Position numbers and translations under genes: made by a program | IMG/VR virus record: IMGVR_UViG_3300041411_000097 | Span: 1 to 48,630 of that record | Reading direction: 5' to 3' (one strand) | DNA: 48,630 nucleotides | Origin: a virus | Part shown: one piece after another, positions 22,354 through 28,665 of the stretch | Numbering within the stretch: the first letter of the stretch is position 1 | Layout: every line of letters starts with the position of its first letter | Notes under the pieces: model-generated | The model's database searches: none | What the model was told of the DNA's origin: nothing | The model's input: only the letters and a program-made list of their open reading frames with translations

Positions 22354-22509
22354 ATGACAGACGAACAAAAATCCGAATTCGAATACCTACAATGGTTTCA
22401 CGGTAACGCCGACTTCGGTCCTGCTGATGGTGATGTCCGATACATCATGAATCAGCAGTACACCAAGCGAACCGGTAATCCAGTTCCGCCAGGCTACGAC
22501 GAAGAGTAA
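22354..22509 (+). CDS. Small hypothetical protein, 51 aa
   Basis: Begins two bases after the SSB stop with a GGGAG SD. Acidic, with QWFHGNADFGPADGDVRY. Function unknown. A G/C hairpin follows at 22517-22533. Confidence 0.65.
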   Translation: MTDEQKSEFEYLQWFHGNADFGPADGDVRYIMNQQYTKRTGNPVPPGYDEE

Positions 22510-22516
22510 CAACAAA

Positions 22517-22533
22517 GCCCCGCTAACCGGGGC
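22517..22533 (+). other. Short G/C hairpin after the SSB operon
   Basis: GCCCCG / CGGGGC stem with a 5-base loop but no U tract. Possibly a weak terminator or RNA 3'-end stabiliser before the HTH gene set. Confidence 0.45.
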
Positions 22534-22565
22534 AATCCACAGAAAGTTACCAGGAGTGAAACCTT

Positions 22566-22757
22566 GTGCGGAAATTAAACAATAACGCAAAGCTGACACC
22601 TGAAGATGTTGAGCATATTCGCATGATCCATCGCTGGAAAGAGGACGCGATCATTAGTATTAACGAGATTGGAGGGCAGAGGGCGCTAGCTGAAAAATAC
22701 GGGGTTTCAACAACCTGCATCTCGCATCTTGTTAACTATAGGACTTGGGACAAATGA
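22566..22757 (+). CDS. HTH protein 1 of 3, 63 aa
   Basis: GTG start with an AGGAG SD. The C-terminal half (GGQRALAEKYGVSTTCISHLVN) is an HTH of the type seen in phage DNA-binding proteins that recognise short repeats. Overlaps the next HTH gene by four bases. Confidence 0.68.
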   Translation: MRKLNNNAKLTPEDVEHIRMIHRWKEDAIISINEIGGQRALAEKYGVSTTCISHLVNYRTWDK

Positions 22758-23158
22758 CTTGGGCGTTCGAGCTGTACAAAGAAATCGGAAGGCCGGCAGT
22801 CGAAGTCGTTCGTGAGCTGTTAATGGAAAACAGCGTGACAGCAACGGCGCAGATCGTTGGTACTTCGCATAACACGCTAAAGAAATGGGTGCTAGAACGT
22901 TCAATCCCATTCACTCCAAGGATGGCGCCGAAAGAGCCAGCGCCACGAAAGGCCAAGCGTCCTGATTCGCGATCTAGGTTTATCGAGCTTGACGGGCGCA
23001 CTCAGTCGATCAGTCAATGGGCCAAAGAGCTTGGCGTCACTCGCTGCAAGATCTCCAAGAGGCTTGCGAAAGGAATGACTCCGCGCCAGGCATTGCAACC
23101 AGGATCGGAGCGTCACAAATTTCCAGTAAACAACGTTAAGGGTAAAGCTCGTGGCTAG
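22754..23158 (+). CDS. HTH protein 2 of 3, 134 aa
   Basis: Two HTH-like segments: TATAQIVGTSHNTLKKWV near 30-47 and SISQWAKELGVTRCKISKRL near 83-102, joined by a basic, proline-rich linker (KEPAPRKAKRPDSRSR). The first half resembles the start of the next protein, so the pair are probable paralogues. Probable DNA-binding regulator or homing-type accessory. Confidence 0.7.
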   Translation: MTWAFELYKEIGRPAVEVVRELLMENSVTATAQIVGTSHNTLKKWVLERSIPFTPRMAPKEPAPRKAKRPDSRSRFIELDGRTQSISQWAKELGVTRCKISKRLAKGMTPRQALQPGSERHKFPVNNVKGKARG

Positions 23159-23696
23159 GTCAGTAATCAAAGAGGTCGAGCAGGAATACGGCGAGCCGTT
23201 TTGGGATGTAGTCGCTGCATATGCGGCTGACGGTAACTCAATGACCATGACCGCAAAGATCCTCGGCTACAAGGACGGATCAACTCTTTGGTATCTGCTG
23301 CGATACCACAAGAAGGATATCCAGTTTCCAAAGATGGGTTATTGCAATGCCGTGCAGAACCCTGACCCGATGACCACAGCCGACAAGCAGCGGATTAGTG
23401 ATGTCAAGCGCTCACAGAATAGGAGCGCGGCGGGAGAGTACGAGCGCAAGACTGGCGAATCAGCAGAGGCGGCTATCAAGCGTATGTCGCCATTCAGTAC
23501 TGTCATTGACACTGCTAGAGCCATAGGATGGAAGAACGCCTCATGCATGCGCGCCTGGATGAAGATTCGCGGGATTGAGATCGAGTTCAAGAAGTACAAT
23601 CCAGTTCCGCCACGCACTCGATCTGGATGGGCTGATATTAATCTTGGCGGGCGGAAGCAGCAGCCAAAGCCTTATGCCGCTCAGAACACTCTCTAA
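23151..23696 (+). CDS. HTH protein 3 of 3, 181 aa
   Basis: GTG start overlapping the previous gene. N-terminal YGEPFWDVVAAYAADGNSMT ... AKILGYKDGSTLWYLL parallels the second HTH protein, and a second HTH-like unit (TVIDTARAIGWKNASCMRAW) follows. The C-terminus is basic. Its last 59 bases lie antisense to the o-spanin gene. Candidate late regulator because it ends the rightward early operon, but unproven. Confidence 0.7.
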   Translation: MARSVIKEVEQEYGEPFWDVVAAYAADGNSMTMTAKILGYKDGSTLWYLLRYHKKDIQFPKMGYCNAVQNPDPMTTADKQRISDVKRSQNRSAAGEYERKTGESAEAAIKRMSPFSTVIDTARAIGWKNASCMRAWMKIRGIEIEFKKYNPVPPRTRSGWADINLGGRKQQPKPYAAQNTL

Positions 23697-23910
23697 GGGC
23701 CGCACCCCATTCAGTCAGTGCAGTCAGTGCTGCTTCACCTGTTACGCCTTCCAGATCACTTGGAATCCGGCAAGGCGTCAGCAGGCTTGCTTGTGATACG
23801 CCCGTTCTTTGCGTCGTTGGCGAGCTGCACCCCAGCAGGATCAAGACAGACGTTGCGATAGACAGGGCGATCAACAATCTTTTCGCGCTCACGGACAATA
23901 GTTGTTTCAT
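23638..23910 (-). CDS. o-spanin (Rz1-like outer-membrane lipoprotein)
   Basis: A 90-residue lipoprotein precursor. Basic N-terminus, hydrophobic segment and lipobox LLGC with lipid-bearing Cys28. The gene starts inside the i-spanin gene in another frame and extends 118 bases past it, the overlapping Rz/Rz1 plan. It pairs with the i-spanin to fuse inner and outer membranes at lysis. Its end is antisense to the last HTH gene. Confidence 0.83.
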   Translation of the reverse strand: MKQLLSVSAKRLLIALSIATSVLILLGCSSPTTQRTGVSQASLLTPCRIPSDLEGVTGEAALTALTEWGAALRECSERHKALAAASARQD

Positions 23911-24127
23911 TACTTCGCAACTCCGAAAGGCGAATTTCCCACGCCTTAGCTATTGATTCGTCTGCCTTGTTCGCGGCGATCACTGAGAATGCCGATTCAA
24001 GCTTCTCTCCTGCGCGCTCAGTAGTAATCCTCGACACCCTCGCATCATGCCAAAGGAAAACAACGAACGCGCCGCATGCGAGACCTGAGAGGAATCGCCA
24101 TGGTAGCGCGGTTAGCCAAGTCGGCAT
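23756..24127 (-). CDS. i-spanin (Rz-like)
   Basis: A 123-residue protein with one N-terminal transmembrane helix (about 9-26), a long periplasmic coiled coil (ITTERAGEKLESAFSVI onward) and the Rz-like C-terminal VYRNVCLDPAGVQLANDA. Start at 24127 because the ATG overlaps the endolysin stop (TAATG). Its SD lies in the palindrome at 24131-24146. Confidence 0.85.
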   Translation of the reverse strand: MPTWLTALPWRFLSGLACGAFVVFLWHDARVSRITTERAGEKLESAFSVIAANKADESIAKAWEIRLSELRSNETTIVREREKIVDRPVYRNVCLDPAGVQLANDAKNGRITSKPADALPDSK

Positions 24128-24588
24128 TAGTGTTCTCCGGAGAACATTTTGAACTTGGCCAGCAGCGTTCCCATCTCGTGCTCGTGCTGACCATAACCGG
24201 AGCCAGGCAGAGAGGCCCATCGCGATTTGCATTTAACCAGCGCATCATGAATGTTTCCGCTCTCAATATCACCAAGCGCCTTGCACTCCTTGATCAGCTG
24301 GATTGCAATCTTGTCTTGGCTGGATGGAGAGAAGTCAGGCAGCTTGAGTAGAACCTTATAGGCGTCATAGAAGCGAGCAAGGATCTGATAGCGACCGGCA
24401 GCGGTTGACTTGATGCCTAGATTCGGCAGATATACGAGCTTGCGAGGATGGTCCTTGTAGCCGCTGAATAGCGTTCCTCCCACTACCACATCGTAGCCGC
24501 GATCTTTCGTTGGCTGCTTACCATTGTCTGTACCCTCGGAAAATGCCAGCGTATCCAAGAAGGCCGAAAGGTTTTTTGAGTTAGCCAT
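24127..24588 (-). CDS. Endolysin, lambda R-like transglycosylase
   Basis: A 153-residue enzyme close to lambda gpR: AFLDTLAFSEGTDNG with catalytic Glu18, GYDVVVGG, DHPRKLVYLP, STAAGRYQIL and ASLPGSGYGQHEH. It cleaves the glycan backbone of peptidoglycan without water, leaving anhydro-muramic ends. No signal peptide is seen, so export depends on the holin, encoded 17 kb away. First gene of the endolysin-spanin unit. Confidence 0.92.
   Translation of the reverse strand: MANSKNLSAFLDTLAFSEGTDNGKQPTKDRGYDVVVGGTLFSGYKDHPRKLVYLPNLGIKSTAAGRYQILARFYDAYKVLLKLPDFSPSSQDKIAIQLIKECKALGDIESGNIHDALVKCKSRWASLPGSGYGQHEHEMGTLLAKFKMFSGEH
24131..24146. promoter_or_regulatory. Palindromic operator-like site, copy 6 (perfect 16 bp)
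   Basis: TGTTCTCCGGAGAACA is a perfect 16-bp palindrome, the most symmetric copy. It is in the last codons of the endolysin and contains the SD of the i-spanin gene, the same arrangement as copy 2. Confidence 0.75.
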
Positions 24589-24713
24589 AGTCTAATCCGG
24601 TATTTTTTCGTTCTCTATTGTACAATGGATGCGCGGATAGGACGGCCATCCGAAAGCCACCTTGTCAGTGGTTTCCGCAAATCCCTCGACAGCTACTAGA
24701 CAGGTACGCCTCT

Positions 24714-25328
24714 TTGAAAATTTGCACGAAATGCAAGATCGAAAAATTCACTTCAGAATTTAATAAGAATTCAGGATGCGGCGACGGCCTTAGGCCTGAC
24801 TGCAAGTCATGCGTAAAAGAAAGAGACGCGAAATACAGAGCACAAAACAAAGAGAAAATAGCTAAAAGCAAGGCGTCCTATCAGAAGGAAAATAGAGAGA
24901 AGCTAAGGATTTATGGGTCGGCTTGGCGTGCTAAAAATCCAGAGAAGGCAGCTGCGCCGAAAGCTAGATGGTCTCAAAAAAACAAGGAGTCAGAGGCGGC
25001 GCGACTTGCTATGTGGAGACGTAATAATCCAGAAGCAAAGAAAGCTAGTAATCATGCAAGGCGCGCTCTTTCCGCTGGAGCTGAAGGCATCCATACGAAG
25101 CATGACATCTCAAATCTTGTTCGCCTTCAAAAATTTAGGTGTGCGTCATGTCGTCTAAAGATCATAAAGTCTGGAAGGCTGAAGTATCACGTAGACCACA
25201 TAATCCCCTTGTCAAAGGGAGGCTCTAACTGGCCTACAAACCTGCAAATCCTTTGCCCTGGATGCAATCTTAGAAAATACGCTAAGGATCCTTTCGATTG
25301 GGCGAAAGAAAATGGCAGGATTTTGTGA
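24714..25328 (+). CDS. HNH endonuclease with N-terminal zinc finger
   Basis: A 204-residue protein using a TTG start (24714); the open frame extends upstream but lacks ATG. CTKCKIEKF ... CKSC forms an N-terminal zinc site; a long lysine-rich helix (60-130) follows; CASCRLKI, YHVDHIIPLSKGG and LQILCPGCNLRK make the HNH core with two more zinc pairs. Lone, promoter-proximal position and A-rich base composition suggest a mobile homing-type nuclease. Confidence 0.8.
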   Translation: MKICTKCKIEKFTSEFNKNSGCGDGLRPDCKSCVKERDAKYRAQNKEKIAKSKASYQKENREKLRIYGSAWRAKNPEKAAAPKARWSQKNKESEAARLAMWRRNNPEAKKASNHARRALSAGAEGIHTKHDISNLVRLQKFRCASCRLKIIKSGRLKYHVDHIIPLSKGGSNWPTNLQILCPGCNLRKYAKDPFDWAKENGRIL

Positions 25329-25336
25329 AAAATATC

Positions 25337-25365
25337 TTGACCTATTTCCTTTTGGCGAATACCAT
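25337..25365 (+). promoter_or_regulatory. Promoter TTGACC-N17-TACCAT
   Basis: Lies nine bases after the HNH stop and 27 bases before the ATG at 25392. Would start the rightward accessory operon. Confidence 0.55.
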
Positions 25366-25391
25366 TTGTTTAAGCCAACAGGAGCAACCCA

Positions 25392-25646
25392 ATGCATACC
25401 AATAATCAAGCCGAATTCACGAAGACCATCCACAAAGCCATCTCATTCGCAGACGACAAATTCCAGCGTTCCCGTACCAGCGAATACAAGCACATCTTCG
25501 GAATGCTGCGTGGCGCCTTGTTGGTCGGTGGTATCAGCTACGAAATGTACTCATCTCTCTACTCGCACGTTTGGGAGTGCAAATTCGACTCCGACGCGGT
25601 AGACATGGAAGATCCAGAGCAAGCCGAATTGAGCATGGAGGATTAA
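25392..25646 (+). CDS. Hypothetical protein, 84 aa
   Basis: AGGAG SD. Helical, with a glycine-containing segment (FGMLRGALLVGGISYEMYSS) and an acidic C-terminus. First gene of the accessory operon. Function unknown. Confidence 0.65.
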   Translation: MHTNNQAEFTKTIHKAISFADDKFQRSRTSEYKHIFGMLRGALLVGGISYEMYSSLYSHVWECKFDSDAVDMEDPEQAELSMED

Positions 25647-25648
25647 TT

Positions 25649-25822
25649 ATGAGGCCTCGCACAATAGCCGTTATTCTAGTTTTCATTATTACTGGCTTCG
25701 TCATCTCAAACCGCATGAGCTACCAAGACGGCCTGGATGATCAGGCGTTCAAGTGCAAAATGATCTCGGAAGGCGTATGGCCGGATGTTGATAGCTACTT
25801 TGAAAAGGTGTGCAAGTCGTGA
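25649..25822 (+). CDS. Small single-pass membrane protein, 57 aa
   Basis: Start at 25649 with SD GAGG. N-terminal hydrophobic helix (TIAVILVFIITGFVI, about 5-19) and a charged C-terminal domain with two cysteines. Either membrane-anchored or exported. Function unknown. Confidence 0.65.
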   Translation: MRPRTIAVILVFIITGFVISNRMSYQDGLDDQAFKCKMISEGVWPDVDSYFEKVCKS

Positions 25823-25896
25823 TCTGGCTAGCTGGCTATCTCGTCTTTCTGGCGCTGACGTGCCGCCTGTTTCATAACGGACTATCGGAGGTTTGA
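25819..25896 (+). CDS. 25-aa putative membrane micropeptide
   Basis: A GTG start overlaps the previous stop (GTGA). Sequence is one hydrophobic helix (WLAGYLVFLALTCRLF). The next gene's SD lies over its last codons. Coupling is the main support. Confidence 0.45.
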   Translation: MIWLAGYLVFLALTCRLFHNGLSEV

Positions 25897-25899
25897 AAA

Positions 25900-26028
25900 A
25901 TGAGTGAAGCAATTGTGCATTTTGCCGGAGACCTGGCAGAGGGTGAGCATGTCGTATTTCAGGGCGATTACGATTCCGTAGTATTTGATCTGGCTGCGCT
26001 GTGGGAAGAGCTGGCCCGCATCAAATAG
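25900..26028 (+). CDS. Small acidic protein, 42 aa
   Basis: GGAGG SD. Acidic, with VVFQGDYDSVVFDLAALWEE. Small acidic early phage proteins sometimes mimic DNA or bind host enzymes, but no such role can be read here. Confidence 0.6.
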   Translation: MSEAIVHFAGDLAEGEHVVFQGDYDSVVFDLAALWEELARIK

Positions 26029-26070
26029 ATCAGCGATAACTACTACGCAATATGCGTTGAGCGCGAATTG

Positions 26071-26337
26071 ATGATCGAAGAACTGAGAAAACAACTTTTT
26101 GATCAAGGCTTATCGGCAAGAGACTTGCGAATCGGTTATCAGGATCTCTCAAAGCGCCTGACAGCCGCCGAGCAGCGGAATGCGGATCTGTGCGGGCTTC
26201 TCGTTCGAACGCTTCCAGTGGTGCGCATGGTCGGGCGTCAGGACCACCTTTGCGATTACGCCATGGCCGGCAACATTCAGGCCGAGATCGAAACGACACT
26301 GAATCCCAAACCCACCGAATCGGGAGCAAGCAAATGA
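26071..26337 (+). CDS. Hypothetical coiled-coil protein, 88 aa
   Basis: Starts at ATG 26071. N-terminal coiled coil (IEELRKQLFDQGLSARDLR, then a Leu/Ala heptad region) and a short acidic end. Overlaps the next gene by four bases. Function unknown. Confidence 0.6.
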   Translation: MIEELRKQLFDQGLSARDLRIGYQDLSKRLTAAEQRNADLCGLLVRTLPVVRMVGRQDHLCDYAMAGNIQAEIETTLNPKPTESGASK

Positions 26338-26549
26338 GCCTGAGAATGTGTGCGCAGAGCGCAGTGAACGGTGAGTTCACTCTATGCGGGGATGCTTTCG
26401 ATGCTTTCGCCAGTGGCGATGCGGAAGAGGAGCACGACTGCGCAGCCTCCGGCGGGGTGATCACTTGCCCGAAGTGCTGCAAGGTAATCCAAGACATTCG
26501 AGATATGCGTTATCGACTGAAACCAAGGGAGCAAGCGAATGAGCAGTAA
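26334..26549 (+). CDS. Cys-rich hypothetical protein, 71 aa
   Basis: ATGA-coupled start. Contains HDCAASGGVITCPKCCKVIQD, a probable zinc knuckle typical of small phage early proteins. Function unknown. Confidence 0.6.
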   Translation: MSLRMCAQSAVNGEFTLCGDAFDAFASGDAEEEHDCAASGGVITCPKCCKVIQDIRDMRYRLKPREQANEQ

Positions 26550-27135
26550 AATTGAAGATCGCCATGACGCCGTAAAGTTGCTGCACGACATCATGCAATC
26601 GGTTCCGTGCAACTCGCTGTACTCGCTTGCCGAGGCCGTGTTTGATGCCGGATACGCCGCCCCTGTCGTCGAGCGCCAGCCTGATCTAGTCGAATGTGAC
26701 GCGTGCCCGACAAGTGGCGGATGCGTAGGCAAGTGCATGAAAAGCAATGATAGCGTTCAGCTATGGTCGGCGAACTGGCATATGGAGGAGTTTTACCGAA
26801 GCCCATATGGTACTCACGTATCTGCCGAGGATCACAGCACTCGCGTCGCCGAACTGCAAGCCACCATCGCCCATTTGCGCAATGACCTTGAAGGTACGCG
26901 GCTACTGGCCGCTGATCAGCTTCTGAAAATCAACCGGCTGACGGCGGAGAACGAGCGGCTCGAAAAGGAAATTGATGGCGCCAATGAACCGGCTGGTGAA
27001 GATGTCAGGGGGCGCCTTGTTGCTGCCTACGGTAAAGGCCGCTGGTTGATGGAATACGATGCATTGGTTGCTGAGCGCGATCAGTTCAAGGCCGAAATCG
27101 AGCGGCTGAAGGGTGGGAAGGGTGAGGCGAAATGA
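26539..27135 (+). CDS. Hypothetical coiled-coil protein, 198 aa
   Basis: Starts inside the previous gene. The first 75 residues include CDACPTSGGCVGKC, a four-Cys cluster. The C-terminal half is a long coiled coil (VAELQATIAHLRNDL and later IERLKGG). Similar modular proteins are common in Pseudomonas phage early regions. Function unknown. Confidence 0.65.
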   Translation: MSSKIEDRHDAVKLLHDIMQSVPCNSLYSLAEAVFDAGYAAPVVERQPDLVECDACPTSGGCVGKCMKSNDSVQLWSANWHMEEFYRSPYGTHVSAEDHSTRVAELQATIAHLRNDLEGTRLLAADQLLKINRLTAENERLEKEIDGANEPAGEDVRGRLVAAYGKGRWLMEYDALVAERDQFKAEIERLKGGKGEAK

Positions 27136-27692
27136 TCGACAAACGAAAAGCCAAGGAGACGCCAGAGAACAAAGCGCTTGTCCTCGCGTCGCTCTCATAT
27201 GACCCGGTCACCGGTGAATTCCGATGGAAGGCGACCAGAAAGAACGGCGCGCAGGCCGGTACTATTGCGGGCTGTCTCCATCGGTCTGGGTACATGCTCA
27301 TATCGGTCTCGCGGATTAAATTCCCAAGCCATCGCCTCGCATGGCTTTTTCACACAGGAGAGTGGCCGAAGGATCACATTGACCACATAAACGGGGGGAA
27401 GTCAGATAACCGAATATGCAACCTGAGGGAAGCAACGCAATCGCAGAATCTATTTAATAGCCGTAAGCCAATCTGCAATACGTCGGGATTCAAAGGGGTC
27501 AGCTGGTACGAAAGATCTAACAAATACAGGGCGCTAATTACTGTACGTGGTGCTCGCCACTATCTAGGTCTTTTTGATGACCCAGCCACTGCCCATGAAG
27601 CTTACAAATCCGCTTCAATTCGGCTTCATGGCGAGTTCTATAGGCCTGATAGCGACGCCTGCCTCGACAAGGTCAAGGAGCTGAATCAATGA
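27132..27692 (+). CDS. HNH homing endonuclease with AP2 domain
   Basis: A 186-residue protein: SYDPVTGEFRWK at the N-terminus, HRLAWLFHTGEWPKDHIDHINGGKSDNR (the HNH_3 core, about residues 67-94), then an AP2 DNA-binding domain (GFKGVSWYERSNKYRA ... HYLGLFDDPATAHEAYK). This HNH-AP2 combination is typical of phage homing endonucleases that spread by cutting unoccupied sites. No interrupted gene is seen around it. Overlaps both neighbours by four bases, so it is integrated in the operon. Confidence 0.9.
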   Translation: MIDKRKAKETPENKALVLASLSYDPVTGEFRWKATRKNGAQAGTIAGCLHRSGYMLISVSRIKFPSHRLAWLFHTGEWPKDHIDHINGGKSDNRICNLREATQSQNLFNSRKPICNTSGFKGVSWYERSNKYRALITVRGARHYLGLFDDPATAHEAYKSASIRLHGEFYRPDSDACLDKVKELNQ

Positions 27693-27922
27693 GATCAGTC
27701 TACGGCAAGGAGTGCGAGAAACATCCAGAGTTAGCAGGTCGTCGCTACCTGCCGAATCTTGCCTGTATCAAGTGTCACAGCATCCAGAACAAGGATCGTC
27801 ACGCAGCACGCAAGTTAGCACTAAACGAATTAATCGCAGCAGCTATCGAGGCGCCACAAACGCCAAGATTGACTGCTGCGCTGAAAGCAATGGGTAAATC
27901 ATTATGCAACATAAAGCCTTAA
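27689..27922 (+). CDS. Hypothetical protein with Cys pairs, 77 aa
   Basis: N-terminal ECEKHPELAGRRYLPNLACIKC resembles a small zinc-binding module found next to HNH proteins. A basic helix and an alanine-rich tail follow. It overlaps the HNH-AP2 gene and the RMF-like gene. Confidence 0.6.
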   Translation: MRSVYGKECEKHPELAGRRYLPNLACIKCHSIQNKDRHAARKLALNELIAAAIEAPQTPRLTAALKAMGKSLCNIKP

Positions 27923-28092
27923 GTAACCGTTATTACCTAGAGGGCAAAGTAGCCTATCTGGAGGGAAGGAATGACTGTCCATACCAAAATGGAGAACAAA
28001 AGAACTACTGGCTTGCAGGAATTGTCGAAATGCGCGAAGAACTTAGAGTTCTCAGAGAAAGCTTGTCATTGCAAGCACGAGATCAGCGGTAG
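27904..28092 (+). CDS. Ribosome modulation factor-like protein
   Basis: A 62-residue protein with the RMF core: Y-x-E-G-x(3)-Y-x-EGRNDCPYQ (10-28), then K-x2-YWLAG (33-39) and a charged helix. Bacterial RMF (about 55 residues) binds near the 16S 3' end and helps dimerise 70S ribosomes into inactive 100S particles. A phage copy could slow host translation or protect ribosomes in starved cells. The C-terminus is longer than in RMF. Recognition is by motif only. Confidence 0.7.
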   Translation: MQHKALSNRYYLEGKVAYLEGRNDCPYQNGEQKNYWLAGIVEMREELRVLRESLSLQARDQR

Positions 28093-28177
28093 CGGTGGAG
28101 TGTTTCTAAGGAGTTACGGGGTGATTTACTGTAACGAATGTTCTGGATTGCAGGAAATACGGAAGCCGATTAAATGA
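27971..28177 (+). CDS. Cys-rich protein overlapping the RMF-like gene, 68 aa
   Basis: A strong GGAGGGAAGG sequence precedes ATG 27971, but that sequence also encodes the RMF EGRN motif, so it may be fortuitous. The first 122 bases overlap the RMF-like frame. The unshared part holds CHCKHEISGSGG and YCNECSGLQ, a two-pair zinc site. The true start could be a later GTG. Confidence 0.55.
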   Translation: MTVHTKMENKRTTGLQELSKCAKNLEFSEKACHCKHEISGSGGVFLRSYGVIYCNECSGLQEIRKPIK

Positions 28178-28368
28178 AAAGAATCAAAATAAGCTATCCA
28201 GAATTCAAGATTCTAGCTGGCGATCTTTTTGATCATGATGTTGAGAATGAGCATCTTGGCGTGATGGGCGCGACTTACGTTAATAGACATCATTGTTTAA
28301 CTGGTGGAGTCGTAGAAGAGCGTGGCGGTAATGGCGGTTGTGATTATTTTTTGGAGCGAGACGAATGA
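28174..28368 (+). CDS. Hypothetical protein, 64 aa
   Basis: ATGA-coupled start. Beta-rich N-terminus (KRIKISYPEFKILAGDLFDHD) and Gly-rich C-terminus. Function unknown. Confidence 0.58.
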   Translation: MKRIKISYPEFKILAGDLFDHDVENEHLGVMGATYVNRHHCLTGGVVEERGGNGGCDYFLERDE

Positions 28369-28559
28369 GCCAACGAATCAAACTGAAATTCTTCCCGTTT
28401 CCTGACATGGTTTCGGATCTGGTTGTTAACCTGGCTGAGTCTGGATTCAATATCGAGATGAGCCCATGCGAAGGTGGTGACTTCAGCGTGTTGATTGCCG
28501 AGCGTTGTTATGAGGGGGAAGAGCCGATGGTTCTGCCGACTGGACCAACCATCCACTAA
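28365..28559 (+). CDS. Hypothetical protein, 64 aa
   Basis: Last gene of the accessory operon, coupled by ATGA and followed by a terminator. Sequence (IKLKFFPFPDMVSDLVVNLAE ... GFNIEM) suggests a small alpha/beta fold. Function unknown. Confidence 0.6.
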   Translation: MSQRIKLKFFPFPDMVSDLVVNLAESGFNIEMSPCEGGDFSVLIAERCYEGEEPMVLPTGPTIH

Positions 28560-28562
28560 AAG

Positions 28563-28590
28563 AAACCCCGCTGATTAGGCGGGGTTTTTG
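28563..28590 (+). terminator. Intrinsic terminator between converging units
   Basis: CCCCGC / GCGGGG stem with a 7-base loop and TTTTTG. The A-rich left side (minus strand TTTCTTTT) makes it usable from the tail operon too. Confidence 0.9.
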
Positions 28591-28593
28591 TTA

Positions 28594-28665
28594 TTATGGA
28601 GTCCTGATAATCTCATCAAGACGCTCGTTCGCCCCGTCGTTTACTTCCGCCAGGATAATGCTCAC
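28594..28665 (-). CDS. 23-aa possible micropeptide after the tail spike
   Basis: A GTG start overlaps the spike stop (GTGA) and the frame ends just before the terminator. Sequence is hydrophilic and protein-like (LAEVNDGANERLDEIIR). Only position and coupling support it. Confidence 0.3.
   Translation of the reverse strand: MSIILAEVNDGANERLDEIIRTP

Noticed and set aside
24618-24713. Upstream extension of the HNH gene to a TTG at 24618
   Set aside because: The added 32 residues are proline/arginine-rich, lack SD support and overlap a hairpin; TTG 24714 sits right before the zinc finger.
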